This document shows positions 23,304-38,300 of a stretch of 64,000 nt of DNA, in pieces (position 1 is the first letter of the stretch; each line of letters opens with the position of its first letter). This DNA comes from Whitmania pigra (taxonomy: Eukaryota > Annelida > Clitellata > Hirudinida > Haemopidae). The notes beneath the pieces were generated by a model that was not told where the DNA came from, did no database searches, and saw only the letters and a list, made by a program, of their open reading frames with translations. The position numbers and the translations under genes were made by a program. The stretch spans positions 17,501 to 81,500 of the forward strand of contig JAJTWR010000113.1 of the NCBI GenBank assembly GCA_021613335.1, read 5' to 3'.

Positions 23304-24164
23304 AGATCTGCAAGCAAAGTGAACAAGTTGGATCAAAGCAGAATATTATCATTTTAAGAATCAATACTTTCTCCTTTGGCAAATGCACCTACATTTCCTG
23401 CAATTGTTGTTGGTTATCATTCCTTCCACAAACACATTATTAAAATTCATCATCATCCCTGAGTTGTGCATAAGTTAGTTTTTCAAGAGGATCGACATTG
23501 AAAATGGGCACTCGAGCTGCTGCATAATTTATTGGAAAAGATGTGTTGTTTATCGAATCAGTATTTGTCATTGATGTGTTTTCACAAGAAGTAAATAATT
23601 CTAATTTCATGACAGTCATTTGTCAATATTTGCTTGATGAGGTATATTCTGATCAAGGTCATGCTTAACTTAACTAATCTGGACTTAAGTGAATACTCAT
23701 GGAACTGCCTTTTTGTAAGTTATGGATTGATGATCACCTTTGTATGCTCAATGAGCAGTTGTCAGTCATTTGTTGAAACGGGAAGTTGAGCTCAGTGCTT
23801 TGATATTTTAAAAAGACAAAAAGAATCTATGAATGCATATGGCTTGATCAAGAAACCTGTTTCCCTGCACTTTATTTCACATATTACATGATTACGATCT
23901 GCATGGCTGTTTTAAAGCTTTATTTTAATTTTCAATAATGAATGCAAGTTTCCAATGGTAAAGTGTTGTTGTAGATAAAGCAGTTTGTTTTATATTGCTC
24001 GAAGAAAATGTAAATAGGGTGGAGAAAACCGTCTTAATTTTGTATTTAACCGATTGTTGAGTGCCTTATGTGTCGGAATAGGATGTGAAGGCACTTTTTA
24101 TTTATTTATTTATTTGATTATAGTCCGTTGCATAACTGAGATGATTTGGAAAGGCACTTTTTAA

Positions 24165-24245
24165 TTGATCCACCATTTATATAGCGCCCTAACCTGAGGG
24201 CGATCCCTGGCAATGCAGGCCGGGTTGCGAAAACGACACATAACA
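24165..24245 (+). repeat. SINE family B copy
   Basis: CATTTATATAGCGCCC, then GGCAATGCAGGCCGGGTT and CGACACA match, in the opposite orientation, the copy at about 44105-44190. The GGGTTGCGAAAACG part is a decayed pol III B box (intact form GGGTTTCGAACGCG at 44130). Confidence 0.55.
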
Positions 24246-24270
24246 TATATTATCGTCGCATGAGGCAATG

Positions 24271-24388
24271 TTTTATTAACGTCCGTCGCATATCTAAATG
24301 ATTAGGACGGTGCTCCCGCAGCGGGGTTTGAATCCCGTGCTGCCGTCGTGAGAGGCGCAGCCTTAATTGTTAGGCCATGCGGTCGGAC
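24271..24388 (-). repeat. tRNA-derived SINE (family A)
   Basis: Read on the minus strand from 24388, there is a tRNA-like head with an A-box region TGGCCTAACAATTAAGGC (24360-24377) and a B box GGATTCAAACC (24325-24335), with normal A-to-B spacing, followed by a short non-tRNA tail ending in TTAATAAAA. Tail fragments recur at 5871-5912. The head lacks a proper acceptor stem, so it is a SINE and not a tRNA gene. Confidence 0.65.
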
Positions 24389-25567
24389 TTCGTCGCATGC
24401 AGGTACGCGCAAGCACTTATAGGTCGGAGGGTTGCAAATGTTGCAAGCCAATCAGGTAGCGCTTGAATATTAATTATGAAATAAAATGTAAAAAATATAA
24501 AACCATTTTAAATATTTATATAGTTATAGTAAAAACCATTTAGACCACTAACAAAATTACAAAAAGTACACTTAATTTAGAGGTCACTTATCTCATGGCT
24601 TGATCAAACTTCAATCAGGAAGCGAGTGAATGTTAGTTAGAAAAATAAAATTGTAAAATAATTAGTATAAAATCCATTAAATCTAATCAATTTAATGTTA
24701 AATAAGAAAATACACTGATCGGAACATTTTGAAATTTAATTATTACTCCTAACATTAACCCAAACCCCAATGCCAATACTAAGTTATTAAAATACAAGGA
24801 ACTTAAAATCCGTAACTGCCTGGACAAGCAATGAGAACGGGATGGAAGCGGAGGGATTCGAAATAGCGCCGCCTCAACGAGGGGCTTTAGCTCTGGCCGC
24901 CATGCCATGAGAGCTTGACGCCAAATAGATATTATTTTAACCCAAAACATCAATAGGTCGATTCCCGATTAATATTCATGCATTATCTGATCGGCTTTAG
25001 AAAATTTGCAACCCTCTGATCTAGAAGTGCTTCTCATTCGGCCAACCTACGCGCCAAAATTGTTTTCCAAATTCGGTTCTGCATCTGAATGTAGACGCTT
25101 TTATTTGTTCTGCTTCCATAAAAGAAACCATACTTTAACATCCTGTCCTTTTCAAATAAGAAATAATAATGATAGAATAATGTCCTTTTCAAGAAAGAAG
25201 AATCAAGGAGATATTGTGTTCATGTGCGCTTATTTGCAACATGTTTTAATTAATTATTGGTCATGCAGTTTACTTTCTCAGTTCGTTGCCAACCAATATG
25301 TAAAATAACCTGAGAAACGGTTCTGACCAAATTCAAATTCTTGTTGATAAGTAGCCGTATCTCGCATCAGGTCTACAATTCTATGCTGATGCGTTTTCAG
25401 AAATGTCCAAATAAAATCCAAGATGGCCTACAAGTTTCTCGCGCTTTGATTGGTAACCAATAAACTTCAAACGAGCTTAGTTATGTTTTGTGTTTTTATT
25501 TCTACATAAAAAAGAAATTCAAGCAGATTCAAAACCTATGACTAAATCAGTTTTTGTAAATTCGAGG

Positions 25568-27090
25568 TCAGTTTAAATTGCTGGAATCTATGAGAGGCAT
25601 GATGAACCTCGAGTGTTTTATTCCCATTGTGAAACCTTTCTTTTTCGTGAGCATCTGGTAAGACGTATGAGGATCATAGGCATTGGGACCAGGGTTGTCT
25701 TTGACAGTTTCGTAATCTTTGAGGGAAGTTCTGCCCTGCAGAGTAAAACCCTTTGAGGCTTTTACTGGGTTGAATATGGAGTAGTTTGCTGGTCCTGGAG
25801 TAGCTTCTTTTTGAGGTCCATAGTGGGCACTGCCGAAATCCGTTCTGCCTGGTTGAGACACTCAACAAAGATTTTATGAAGTAGTAATACGTCATACCTC
25901 CTAATTAAATCTTACATATTTTATATACATTTAACGCGTAATGTAAGGGCATTATAAGTGTAATCAAAATAACCTCTTAATGTCCACGATGGAGCAAGCG
26001 GAACTGTTTGAACTCTCGAACCAAGCCCAGTACTTATATCATAACGATTGGGTGGTGGAGCATCCGATTTCTCAGGGTACTTGATCCTCCCCCTAATGGA
26101 GACCCTGGGTGCTCTCTGGTCTCTGCTCAGCACCCCACTCTTTACGTTCATCAGATCGTAGTCACCTGGACCTGGTGTAATGTTTGACGGCGCTGCAAAA
26201 CAAGTCAGTGGGATTTAATGATTAATTCAAATTCTTTTAAGTGGGTCGGTGTTCATCGTAAATATTAAGTAATTTTAAAATATATATTTTGTTATAAGCC
26301 TAGTTATTAGGCCACTTATTAAATGACATAATATTTAATTGTTAAGGCTCTGCTTCAAGCTCGCCAAAAACATGTTATGAAACAACAAGCAAAACAACGT
26401 TATCATCACCTTTATCCTTGGGTCTACCCGAGATAAAACAAGTTGGAATGTGAGCTCTGCCGTGAGAGGTTAGCTTAGGGTCATACCAGTACATTGGTCC
26501 AGGTTTAGATTCAATTTTTTCTATAATTAAATTAGACTCTAATCACAAACACGTGAAATAGGTAATATAAATTTATGTATTAATGCGTATAAGTAAAAGT
26601 AAGTAAAAGTCGACACAAGATATCCTGAAAAATTTTCGTTAAAAATTGCGATAAGTGCTAATTACAAAAAAGTAAAACAGAATTAGTCAGCAATAAAATT
26701 AAGTTGCTATCGCGGAAAATACACAGCGAAAATGCTGAATAATCTGAAAGAAATTGGTTTGCTACTTAATTTGTACCAGTTAAACTTTTCTAATTCTAAG
26801 GTTTAAAATGAATCATTCGTCCTGTTGAGGACCTATTGGTCTGTGTCCAATAGAGAAAGCTGGTCCTTGTTTGATTGTAGGACAATGGTCATTGGTTCCG
26901 ACGCTTGTCTTCAATCGATAGGCCGGTCCAGGACCTATTCAAGTTCAAGTAATTTAGATGAATTAGCTTAATTATTAATTAACCAATAAACGTAGGGAAT
27001 GTAGAATACCAAAGAAAATCTCGGAATTAAAAACCACGTACCTTGAAACATGCAGTACAGTGAAGAATCCTTTTTTTCATTTGCTGACAT
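25568..27090 (-). CDS. ODF3/CIMAP1-like sperm-tail and ciliary SHIPPO-repeat protein
   Basis: Five exons on the minus strand with consistent phase-1 junctions: 27042-27090, 26833-26934, 26410-26520, 25974-26192, 25568-25848. They give 253 aa, the usual size of ODF3 and ODF3B (about 253). SHIPPO-type Pro-Gly-Pro repeats appear throughout: GPGPAY, KPGPMYWYDP, TPGPGDYD, TPGPANY, NPGPNAYDP. The C-terminus GIKHSRFIMPLIDSS matches the family ending (GIKHSxYxxPL). Such proteins sit inside ciliary or flagellar doublet microtubules. The start ATG at 27090 is followed by a short first exon (MSANEKKDSSLYCMFQ). An AATAAA lies on this strand at 25495-25500, about 70 bp after the stop. Which ODF3-family paralogue it is cannot be decided here. 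Confidence 0.88.
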
Positions 27091-27616
27091 CTCTTCTGAA
27101 TCCAAAATCTGCGAAGTAAGCAAACAGAGGTTCGTTCGGGACAACAACTTAAAAACCCGATACTACGTCATTAAGCCACTCATCAATTATTCAAAGGCCT
27201 TAGAAGGGCGCCAAGCCTCGGTCTGTTGCTATGGTGATGTTCGTAGAATGTTTAATTCGTTCGGTCAATATTTAATTTCTTGGCACTTCTGCAAAGTTAC
27301 ACAAACGATTTTGAATAAATACGCTTTGCAGTCGACTCAAACAGAGTTCCTCAGCTAACGGACCCTTCCTTTGGCAGCCCTCGCACCATGAAATGTTTTT
27401 TTTTCTACCCAAATGCAACGAATTATGATTAAAATTACAACTTAGAATATATAATAATCCCTGCCTCTTCCTTAATTTAAGTCACCATACCATCGACTTG
27501 TAGGCGCTTCAAGCATCCTTATATTATTTGCTTAAGCACGATCACACGTTATTGATAACAATCATTTATTATGATATCGCAGCCATTTGTAAGAGTTCGT
27601 TAGTTAAGATGGTTAA

Positions 27617-30289
<2,673 letters not shown>

Positions 30290-31096
30290 TGTTTAAATTA
30301 ATTTAATAATTCTGACGCTGACTAATCAGTTGAAAATGATAATAAACATGAACGAAAATAAACCCATGTAAACACTCAAACCAAAGAATTTATCTTATAA
30401 ATTATTTATTTCGGACAATTTGAAAAACCACCGACTTGTCTCAGTCAATAAAAGCATACAAGTAAATTAACTCAAAATGCAAGGACAATGTTTTAAAAAT
30501 GGTGCTCATTTCAGGAAGGAAAAGGCCGACGTCATAAATGTACGAGATCAGGTTTTTGATCGAGCACAAAAAAACTTAGAGTAACTGATCACAAAGGTGT
30601 CGACGATACAGTGTTTAAATGTTCTACAAATTCGCGAGCAACAAACCTTCCTGTCAATGGTCCTTTGAGAAGGCCGACATCCTTGCAAAAGACACTCTTT
30701 AAAGTAAGTCAGGGGCAAGATCATATTATATTGCCGCAATATTGGTTTCGATCGTTATTGGTTGCAATATTGGTTATCTCGCCGCTTTATGGCAAACCCC
30801 TGGGCCGGCGATTTAACCGAGGTCGAGATAAGTGGGTTCGAATATAATTAATATTTTTAGTTCTATCATTGTTATCATTGATCGCTGTTATTATAACAAT
30901 TTCTGCCTTTGACCGATTTTGGTATTAAAAATTCAAAATACAATAAATATGCAAACTGAAGCCTTTTAAATTTACTTGTTAGATATCGGATTATTATTAG
31001 TGGTAAAAACTACAAATTGTAAGCATGCAATTGGAACACATCGTTCTTATCGTATGAGTTGATATTTGTAAACACTAAGCACTAGGAAACGACCGG
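30290..31096. other. Intergenic region, nothing assigned
   Basis: This lies upstream of RNF113 (minus) and left of a hAT element. Around 30780-30845 a GGGTTCGAA preceded by GCCGGCGATTTAACC could be a decayed pol III B box, but no repeat partner was found. The last 25 bp (31078-31104) belong to the SINE-like repeat split by the hAT. Confidence 0.4.
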
Positions 31097-33164
31097 GGAC
31101 CCCGCAGAGGCGTAACTAGGGGGGGGGGGGGGGGGCAAGGGGGTACATATGTCTCCGGGCGCCAAGATACAGGGGCGCCAAAATGAGGGTTACCTAATTT
31201 TTGCGACATTGGTAAAACAGGTCACACTCACAAGCTAGCCAACAGCGGCGGGTGGAGAAGGGCAGATATGAGCCATCGTCTGGTACGTCTGCCATCCAGA
31301 CCTGGTTTATGCTGCTGCCAGCTCGGTGAACTCAGTGAGCCCACCACCACTGCTGCCAGTCAGGATACGGATTCTGCAGTGGCTACTAATACTACAGTGT
31401 TGTTGACGAACTTATTGTGGTTTAAAACGGATTACACTCTATTAAGGTATTTTAAAACTTTTTATCAGAGACTGGTTGTGATTGTTCTAATATAGACAAA
31501 GATAAACAACATTCGTGAAAGCGTGAAAACGTCAAAACAATTTCTGAAACTCCCATTGGTATCAGGCTAACGCAAAGTTGCACTGCAGCGAGCGCCCCCA
31601 CCAGGCTTGGACTGGGCCGGTGGCCGCCAACTGCCAAAAGAAAGTTATTATATTTTTAGTTTTAACTGAAATTACCGTTGATTATATGATAGCTTCAAAT
31701 AAAAGTTTGTATTAAAAATCAAAGAATCATTTTTAGGTTATATCGAGATATATTCAAAAGATGCTGCAAGCCTAGAGAAAGTCATCGTCGAGAGACTGAA
31801 TTCTGATGAGATACCTCTAGCCGACTGTCGAGTTCAATGTTATGACAATGCTTCGGTGATGACTGGGCATATATCTGGCCTTCAACAACGAATATGTGAC
31901 AGAAATCCTAGAGCACTGTTTGTCAACTGTGACAACCACAGCTTAAATTTAGCAGGTGTGTATTCAGCTAAGCAAGATCCTGTTGTCGTAACTTTTTTTG
32001 GAACACTTGAAAGCATATATTCGTTTTTCTCTCATTCAACAATTCGTTGGGAAGAATTAAAAAGAGCTCTTCCCATAACAGGAAAAAGAGAGTCTGAAAC
32101 ACGCTGGAGTGCACGATCTGAAGCTGTTAAAGCTATCCATGAAGGACTGGATGAACTAGTTGGATTGCTAGAGAAATTATCGGAAGACTCCACTATGACA
32201 CCTGAAACTAGAAGTGGTGCACAGCAGTTACTGGCCTGTATATTGAATTTTAATTTCATAGTTTTATTACACTTCTGGAATGTCGTTCTTGGAAAAATTG
32301 ATATTCAGGTAGAAAGAAGAATTAGGCGACGTAGGAGAATGCCTGGAGAACTGGCAAGAGATGCAGGACTCTCATCAGAAGAGGAAGTAATGCGTGTTAG
32401 AATGTGTTCGATCGTCTTCAACAGGAGATGTCAACACGTTTTTCACGACTCAAAGACCTGAACACAAAATTTGGATTTCTGCTGGACGTTAAGACTCTTC
32501 TGACATCTGACACAGATGAAGATGAAATTTGTCGAAGTTGTGCAGATTTTGCAACTTTCTAAGACACGGACATTAATGGCTACGAACTCTTCACCAGAAT
32601 GCTGCTGAGAACTGAAACTCTACCAGAAACTCCTTTGGATCTCCTTGGTTTTATTGTGCTTTATGGAAGCGACGTATTTCCAAATTTTGGAATGTCACCA
32701 CAAATTTTGTTAACAATAGCAGTTTCAATTGCAAGCTGTGAACGATCATTCAGCAAATTGAAACTTATTTTGTCGTATCTGCGTGCATCAATGGGACAGG
32801 ATCGTCTCAGTGATCTTGCTCTTCTTAGTATAGAAAGAGAAACGCTTGAGAAAACAGACTTTGATGACGCTATTGATCAGTTTGCAACTGTTAAATCAAG
32901 AAAAATAAATCTATTTTAAACACTATTAGACTACTATGCATGTAAATCATCTTAGACTGACTGATTGGGTTACTGATGCGCTACTATTTGTAGAATGGTT
33001 TTTCACTTTTAAATGGATGCCTTGTGCCATTAAAATTTGATTTTTATTTCAATTTCAAATTTAGTGTAATACAGTAAGATTAAATATATAGACATGGAAA
33101 AGGGCGCCAATTCTATAGTTTGTCCCCGGGCGCAAAATACCCAGGCTACGCCTCTGGGACCCCG
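31097..33164 (+). mobile_element. hAT transposon (ZMYM-type) with perfect 8-bp TSD
   Basis: The element is 31105-33156. The TIRs are cagaggcgtaac (left) and the complement of gctacgcctctg (right). The target duplication ggaccccg is exact (31097-31104 and 33157-33164). It has a poly-G tract near the left end and encodes a disrupted hAT transposase on +. It sits inside a SINE-like repeat whose halves match 8125-8420. Confidence 0.92.
31740..32919 (+). pseudogene. hAT transposase, frame-broken
   Basis: The first open part (31856-32461) carries CRVQCYDNASVMTGHISGLQ (start frame-extended from about 31800), CDNHSLNLAG, and the RWSARSEAVKAI block of ZMYM1-like hATs. After a frameshift near 32460 and a stop near 32563, the C-terminal dimerisation region resumes (32599-32919) with VSIASCERSFSKLKLILSYL. 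The BED/TTF finger was not seen. Confidence 0.8.
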
Positions 33165-33460
33165 TCCCCGACAAATTTTAGCCAGGGTTTAGCCGGGGAA
33201 TGTCGTAAATCATGTAAAAGAAATTTTGACACTTTTTTAAAAATGCGAACGTATTTCCGCGTCCAAATCCAAGTTATCACAAAATCTTTCGTTTGATGGA
33301 ATAAAATCGTCAGGTAATAGTTATAAAAGTTCTTGGGAGAGGCTGGGATTTGAACTCCTAATGGAGTCTCACCAAGGCCAAAGTCTTAATCATTCGTGGA
33401 CCGACGCCTGGTATTAATCATTCATGATAACTCTTAATGACTCATTATAATAAACAAGCT
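33165..33460 (-). repeat. tRNA-derived SINE-like repeat (family C), split by the hAT
   Basis: On the minus strand a tRNA-like segment with a B box (GAGTTCAAATCCC, about 33345-33357) follows CCTTGGTGAGACTCCATTAG. It aligns over about 300 bp with 8125-8420. Its distal end continues on the far side of the hAT insertion (31078-31104). Confidence 0.6.
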
Positions 33461-33696
33461 CTTCATTTATTCGCTATCGAGCATTAATTAATTTTGTATG
33501 TTCATTCTTTAGTGCCAAGAATTATCTGTACCAAAATCTCTTGATGAAATCTGCAATTTTTGTATATGTACATAAATATTACAAAATTAAAGTGAAGTAA
33601 TGGTAGATTAGCGGCAAACAATTAATTTAGCATTAAAGACACACAAGGAAATCAAAGACTCTACAAATCTATTTATCGATGCTTATAATATAATAT

Positions 33697-34565
33697 TGTG
33701 GCTGCAAGAGGTTGGAATAGCTATGGGATGCACAATTTCTCCTTCCTTATTCGTACTGGAGATGCAGATCCTGCTGAAGGCAGCCAGGTCTCGTATTCCA
33801 GAGGCGCACATTAGTAAAGGTGTGTATATGCCTCCAAAAAAGGCATTCATGGATGACACTACCCTGATCATGAACAGGAAGAAGGTTGTCCAAAACACCC
33901 TGGACAAGTTGAACGACCTTCTAGGGTGGTGTCAAATGGCTTTAAAGCCTGCGAATTCCAGAAGTCTCGCCCTTGTCAGGAGGAAAATTCGAGAGAATTT
34001 TTTCTTCGATGTGGCGGAGCAGCGAATCACCACAGTATCCGAAGAACCGGTGAAAAGTCTTGGAAGGGCTTTCGACAAATCTCTCACCGACAAGAGCATG
34101 AATGAATGCTCAGCAATTGCATGTATACCCTTGATAACGGTTGGTACACATGGCGGCATGACCAGGTCCTTCGAGAAGTGTGTGAGGCTGCAAAAACAGC
34201 AGTCTCCAAAGCAAACTCGCGCACGATCGCAAAGCAGCGAAAGATTTATTTTTTGCCTGCAAAGAGAGATATCAAACTCACAGGCGAAACATTCTTGCAG
34301 AAGCAAACGACTGGACCGTCACAGCAGACCTAGAAGGGTTGAGGCACTACCCCCAGGTAGAAAGTGATAGAAAGTGGCAAGAGGCCGGATCTGGTGCAGT
34401 GATCGGCATAACAAGGTCAACGAGTGCCTCTCATAGCCGTCAAGACAAAACCGTCAGGGACATCCGCCCCCCCCCCCCAAACGTAAGGAGATTCAAATTG
34501 CCGAAACGTTTGAAGACGGGGAAACTACTCTAAGGATCCCTGTCATAGCTCAAAGGCTATTAAGT
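33697..34565 (+). pseudogene. R2-like retrotransposon copy 3, with internal deletions
   Basis: The sequence matches copy 1 from about 3130 on (GLEVGIAMGC region, FMDD box kept). It then jumps near 34105 to the part equivalent to 4319 (LSNCTYAL...), and near 34398 to the 3' UTR part equivalent to about 5367. It ends with the family 3' end TCCCTGTCATAGCTC followed by TTAAGTAA near 34560. The 5' end is truncated. A poly-C tract of about 12 lies at 34466. It shows that deletions as well as 5' truncation shape this family. Confidence 0.85.
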
Positions 34566-35300
34566 AAATATGTGATAAATATTTATGTCGGAAGCTCTCC
34601 TAATTTATTAAATATGAAACTACATTATCTTTAATATTTTTATTTATGCATTAGTATTACTTATGAATTATAAGGATCTAAAATATAGCAAAAGACAAAA
34701 TGACAGGGGTAGGCAGGGCCGTACTTAGAGAGTTACGGATTCAACACCCCCGGAATAATTAAAAATTAAAAAATTAAATTTAAATTCCACAAAAAAAAAT
34801 TCTAAACAATTATTGGTAAAGAATAAGTAAATAATTAAGCTTTATATAAAATTGTTTGAGGGAGAAAAAAGTTTTGCATTTGAGGGACACTGGAGTCCAT
34901 TCCATAATAATTGTGGGTGTCATCAATTCTCAAACTTATTGGTTTATTCAATATGAAGCGTTAATGAATTCTTTCTGTGGTGCCAGAAAGACTCCTACAT
35001 ATCAGTTTTAAAAAACCCATTTGGAATGGAGATAGCTGATGATAAAGTTTTGCATCAGCAATTAATAGCATGGTAGAATTTCAGGCCTTTACTTTGGTAC
35101 AAAATTAAAAGCGTTTAGGATATGTCGGGTCAATGCTAATGTTTGACCAAGATATATCTTCCCCAGAAATAAACTCACAAGAACACTTATTTTAAGTTTC
35201 AATCAACATTACTCGTCAGTACTTTGACATTTTTGAAGTTTCTTTACAAAACGTAGATCCCTTTCATTAAGCTCATGAATATTAATTGAAAATCAACCGG
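34566..35300. other. Intergenic region, one possible hAT end
   Basis: No gene is seen. The block cagggccgtacttagaga (about 34714) resembles a hAT terminus, but no matching inverted end or target duplication was found. The remainder is AT-rich. Confidence 0.35.
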
Positions 35301-35315
35301 GGCAAAAAGCCTCAG

Positions 35316-38300
35316 CCGTGCAATTCAAGCGCTATGTGTGTTTGGTGCCAATTATGTCGGTGGTTTCGGACGATGCGGTGGATCGTCAGACGATGAGAAA
35401 GATTTTGATTTTTTACTGAATGAACAACTAGAACGCTTTTACTTAAACAATCTAGCTCGGACGGTTTTACCACTTGACCAAACAACTAGCATGTCTCTTG
35501 AAAGAACTGGCAGCATCGATTCGGGTAGCTCATGGGGTGATGAATACGAAGGGGGCATCGTTAATCCAGCTGGATCCAGTTATCCATCTCAGGAACCAGA
35601 AGACGAAATAACTGTGGAAAGGCTGGATGATGTCAATGAAAGCACATTTCCAAGTCACCAGCAAATTTCTTTTGGGTCCAGTGTTTCATGGTGCTGCTTG
35701 AAAAATCTGTATAAAGTTGTCTTCAAGATCAGAAGTGAATAACTGATAGATTTGGTGTTTACTGGAATTCTAGTAACTTGGTGTTATTGATCTGTTAATG
35801 ATTATATCTATGTTATTTCTAAATATTTTTATGTGAATTCATTGAACTCTCAGCTGGTTCTCAACTTTTGTTACTTTGTTAGGTTGTTTGCTCAATATTT
35901 GGGAAGGAATATTAACTTGAATATTATGGATTATTGATCTGGAAATTATTGCCAATGAAATTCATTTTGTAGGACTTTGGGGAACATGCCAAACAGAAGA
36001 TACAAAGAATAACAAAGACATCACCATTAAACTAATGCTCAGAGAACTTGCTGTATATGTTGTTTTCTTGATTATTCTCTGCTTTGGTATGCATTTGAAG
36101 ATGTTAATGTAGTTCATTTATAAAGTGCAACATGCATAACTTCAAATGGGCTTTTTAGCTAAACATTTCTACATTGCTGAAGGGTGCTTGTGTCAATGCA
36201 ACCTGGGTTGCTAACACAGGACACTTTACAATTTTTGCTATTATTACCACATCATGCAGAAATGCAGTTCCTTGAGCTTGCTTGCCAATACTGTTTTGTA
36301 AAATAATTGTAAGATTATCAATCATTAAATATATTGAAATAAGGATTACAACCCGTTTCATGATGGTCTGAGCATGAAAATTATTAATGCAACCTGATAA
36401 AATAGTGGCATGTATTTGATATAAGTACTGTTCAAAATCTGGAACACAGGCTGTTGGAAGTTAATGACTGCAAGTCATTGCTCTAAAATGTATAAAATAT
36501 TACACAATTTTATAAAGAAATCAATTTGAATGCAACGTTTACTCATTGGATTTCCAAGATAAATGAAGTTGTTCTTTTTCAGTTGGGTTTGGGATGACTT
36601 CATCAGCTACTTATTATTTCACCAACTCCATCTCGACAACGTTCATCGACGTTCCGATCAGCACAACTGACGTTTCCTTGACCTTCAAGAACCTGAGGAG
36701 TTCCCAGCATTGGTATCAGGTGATCAAATGGAGTAGTTCAAATATTTTTATGTCTTCAGTTGCAAGTAGATTTCTGGATGGAAACATTTAAAATTTAACT
36801 GGTTGTTTGATTATTTGATTTAATTTGTTATTTGATTTAACTGATTGTTTGATGGAAAAGGACATCCTTTCTGCCATGTTATTGATTTCTAAGTTTTCTT
36901 AATTTCTTAATTAGATTTTTATAGATAGAATTTTATTATAAATTAACTAACATCATTATTACTTTTACATTAACTTGTCAACAACTAAAAGTTTTATTTC
37001 GGCAGTTCGCACTGGGACCTCTGTTGGACGGCTTGTACTCCAAGACCAAATTTGGCTTCAACTTCACCAATGGCGATTTGGACCTTTCTTTCAGGGACCA
37101 GTTCGCCCCGAACCAGAAACCCGACAACTCCTCTTCTTACCCGCAACTGCTCCTCGAAAACCAGTTGTACGGTCTGCCGAGGTTGAGACTCTTAAAAGTC
37201 CGAAACGACTCCTGCTCGGTTCACAGGGATTTCCAGCCTTACGTGAGCCACTGCTTCGGTCCTTATAGTCCTCAGGCAGAGGACAGGAAGAAGTTTGGGC
37301 CCCTCAACTCCACTGCGTTAGTTTCACGTCGTTCGTCAAGCAACACTTGCCTAATTTTAAAGAAAGCTTTGTGTTTTCTTTTTTAAATATCCAGTGCAAC
37401 TGAATTATGTCAAACTTATTTCTATGGAATTGTGATTTGTGATCAATGTATAGTTGTAGTATTGACTCAGAAGTGAGTCAGTGTAATGTTCTTGTTTTTG
37501 GTGTTATTGAATATTTGTATTTTTTGTCCTTTATTGAGCAGATCAACAAATAAACAACATAAATATAAAAACAAAATTATGCCCACTAAAGGGTTGATCC
37601 TAAGGGATTTGAATCCTGTTCTCTGGACAACCAAACCATATTTAGAAAACATTGAATTGTGGCTATGGGTCTGTTATTTGTGGGGAGTGAATAAGATGTC
37701 AGACAAATGACGTTGAATTTATAAAGAGTTTGAGCATGCATTTAAAAGAAGATAGGTTGAGAAAATATGGCTGGGATTGGTATTGATAATATTTATTCTT
37801 ACATTTTCCAGCTTTGCATTTGAGCTAAAACCATTTTCTGTTTGATGATCTTTTTTTGGAATATTAACTATTTTTTAATTATTACTGTTGCAATAATTGT
37901 TGTGACAACAGCCGATTTAAATTAGAATCTGAAAGGTTTACAACCCATTGAAAGAAATTGATTGGTTCCACTGACCGATTGCTTTAATCTGCAGGTGGTT
38001 TTATCGGACCGCAGAGCAATTAGAGAGCAGTTCGAACAGTTACCCAGGTAAGGTGGCCAGCTACGGGGGAGGCGGATTTGTGCAGGATCTCAACACGACC
38101 TACTATTGGTCGAGGCTCGCCGTCGAACAGCTGCAGACCTTCGATTGGCTGGTTCCCGGAGCTACGAGAGCAGTTTTCATAGATTTCACACTTTACAATC
38201 CCAATGTGAATCTCTTCTGCATCATTAGGTAGGCGACGTTTAAGTCACTTTAGCTTGTAAATTCCATGAAATAATTCTCAGAATTAATTAGTAATTGCAT

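Larger units (their letters stand above)
23304..25567. other. Intergenic region with SINE copies
   Basis: No gene is seen between the VPS34 stop and the ODF3-like 3' end. A weak match to the SINE-A tail lies near 24116-24150. Two tRNA-related SINE pieces occur at 24165-24388. The rest is AT-rich and unassigned. Confidence 0.6.

Noticed and set aside
24271..24388. Possible tRNA gene
   Set aside because: A and B boxes are present, but there is no paired acceptor stem or plausible anticodon arm and the tail is repeated elsewhere, so it is a SINE.
27050..27358. 102-aa plus-strand ORF upstream of the ODF3-like gene
   Set aside because: It overlaps the antisense first exon of the ODF3-like gene and has no family signal.
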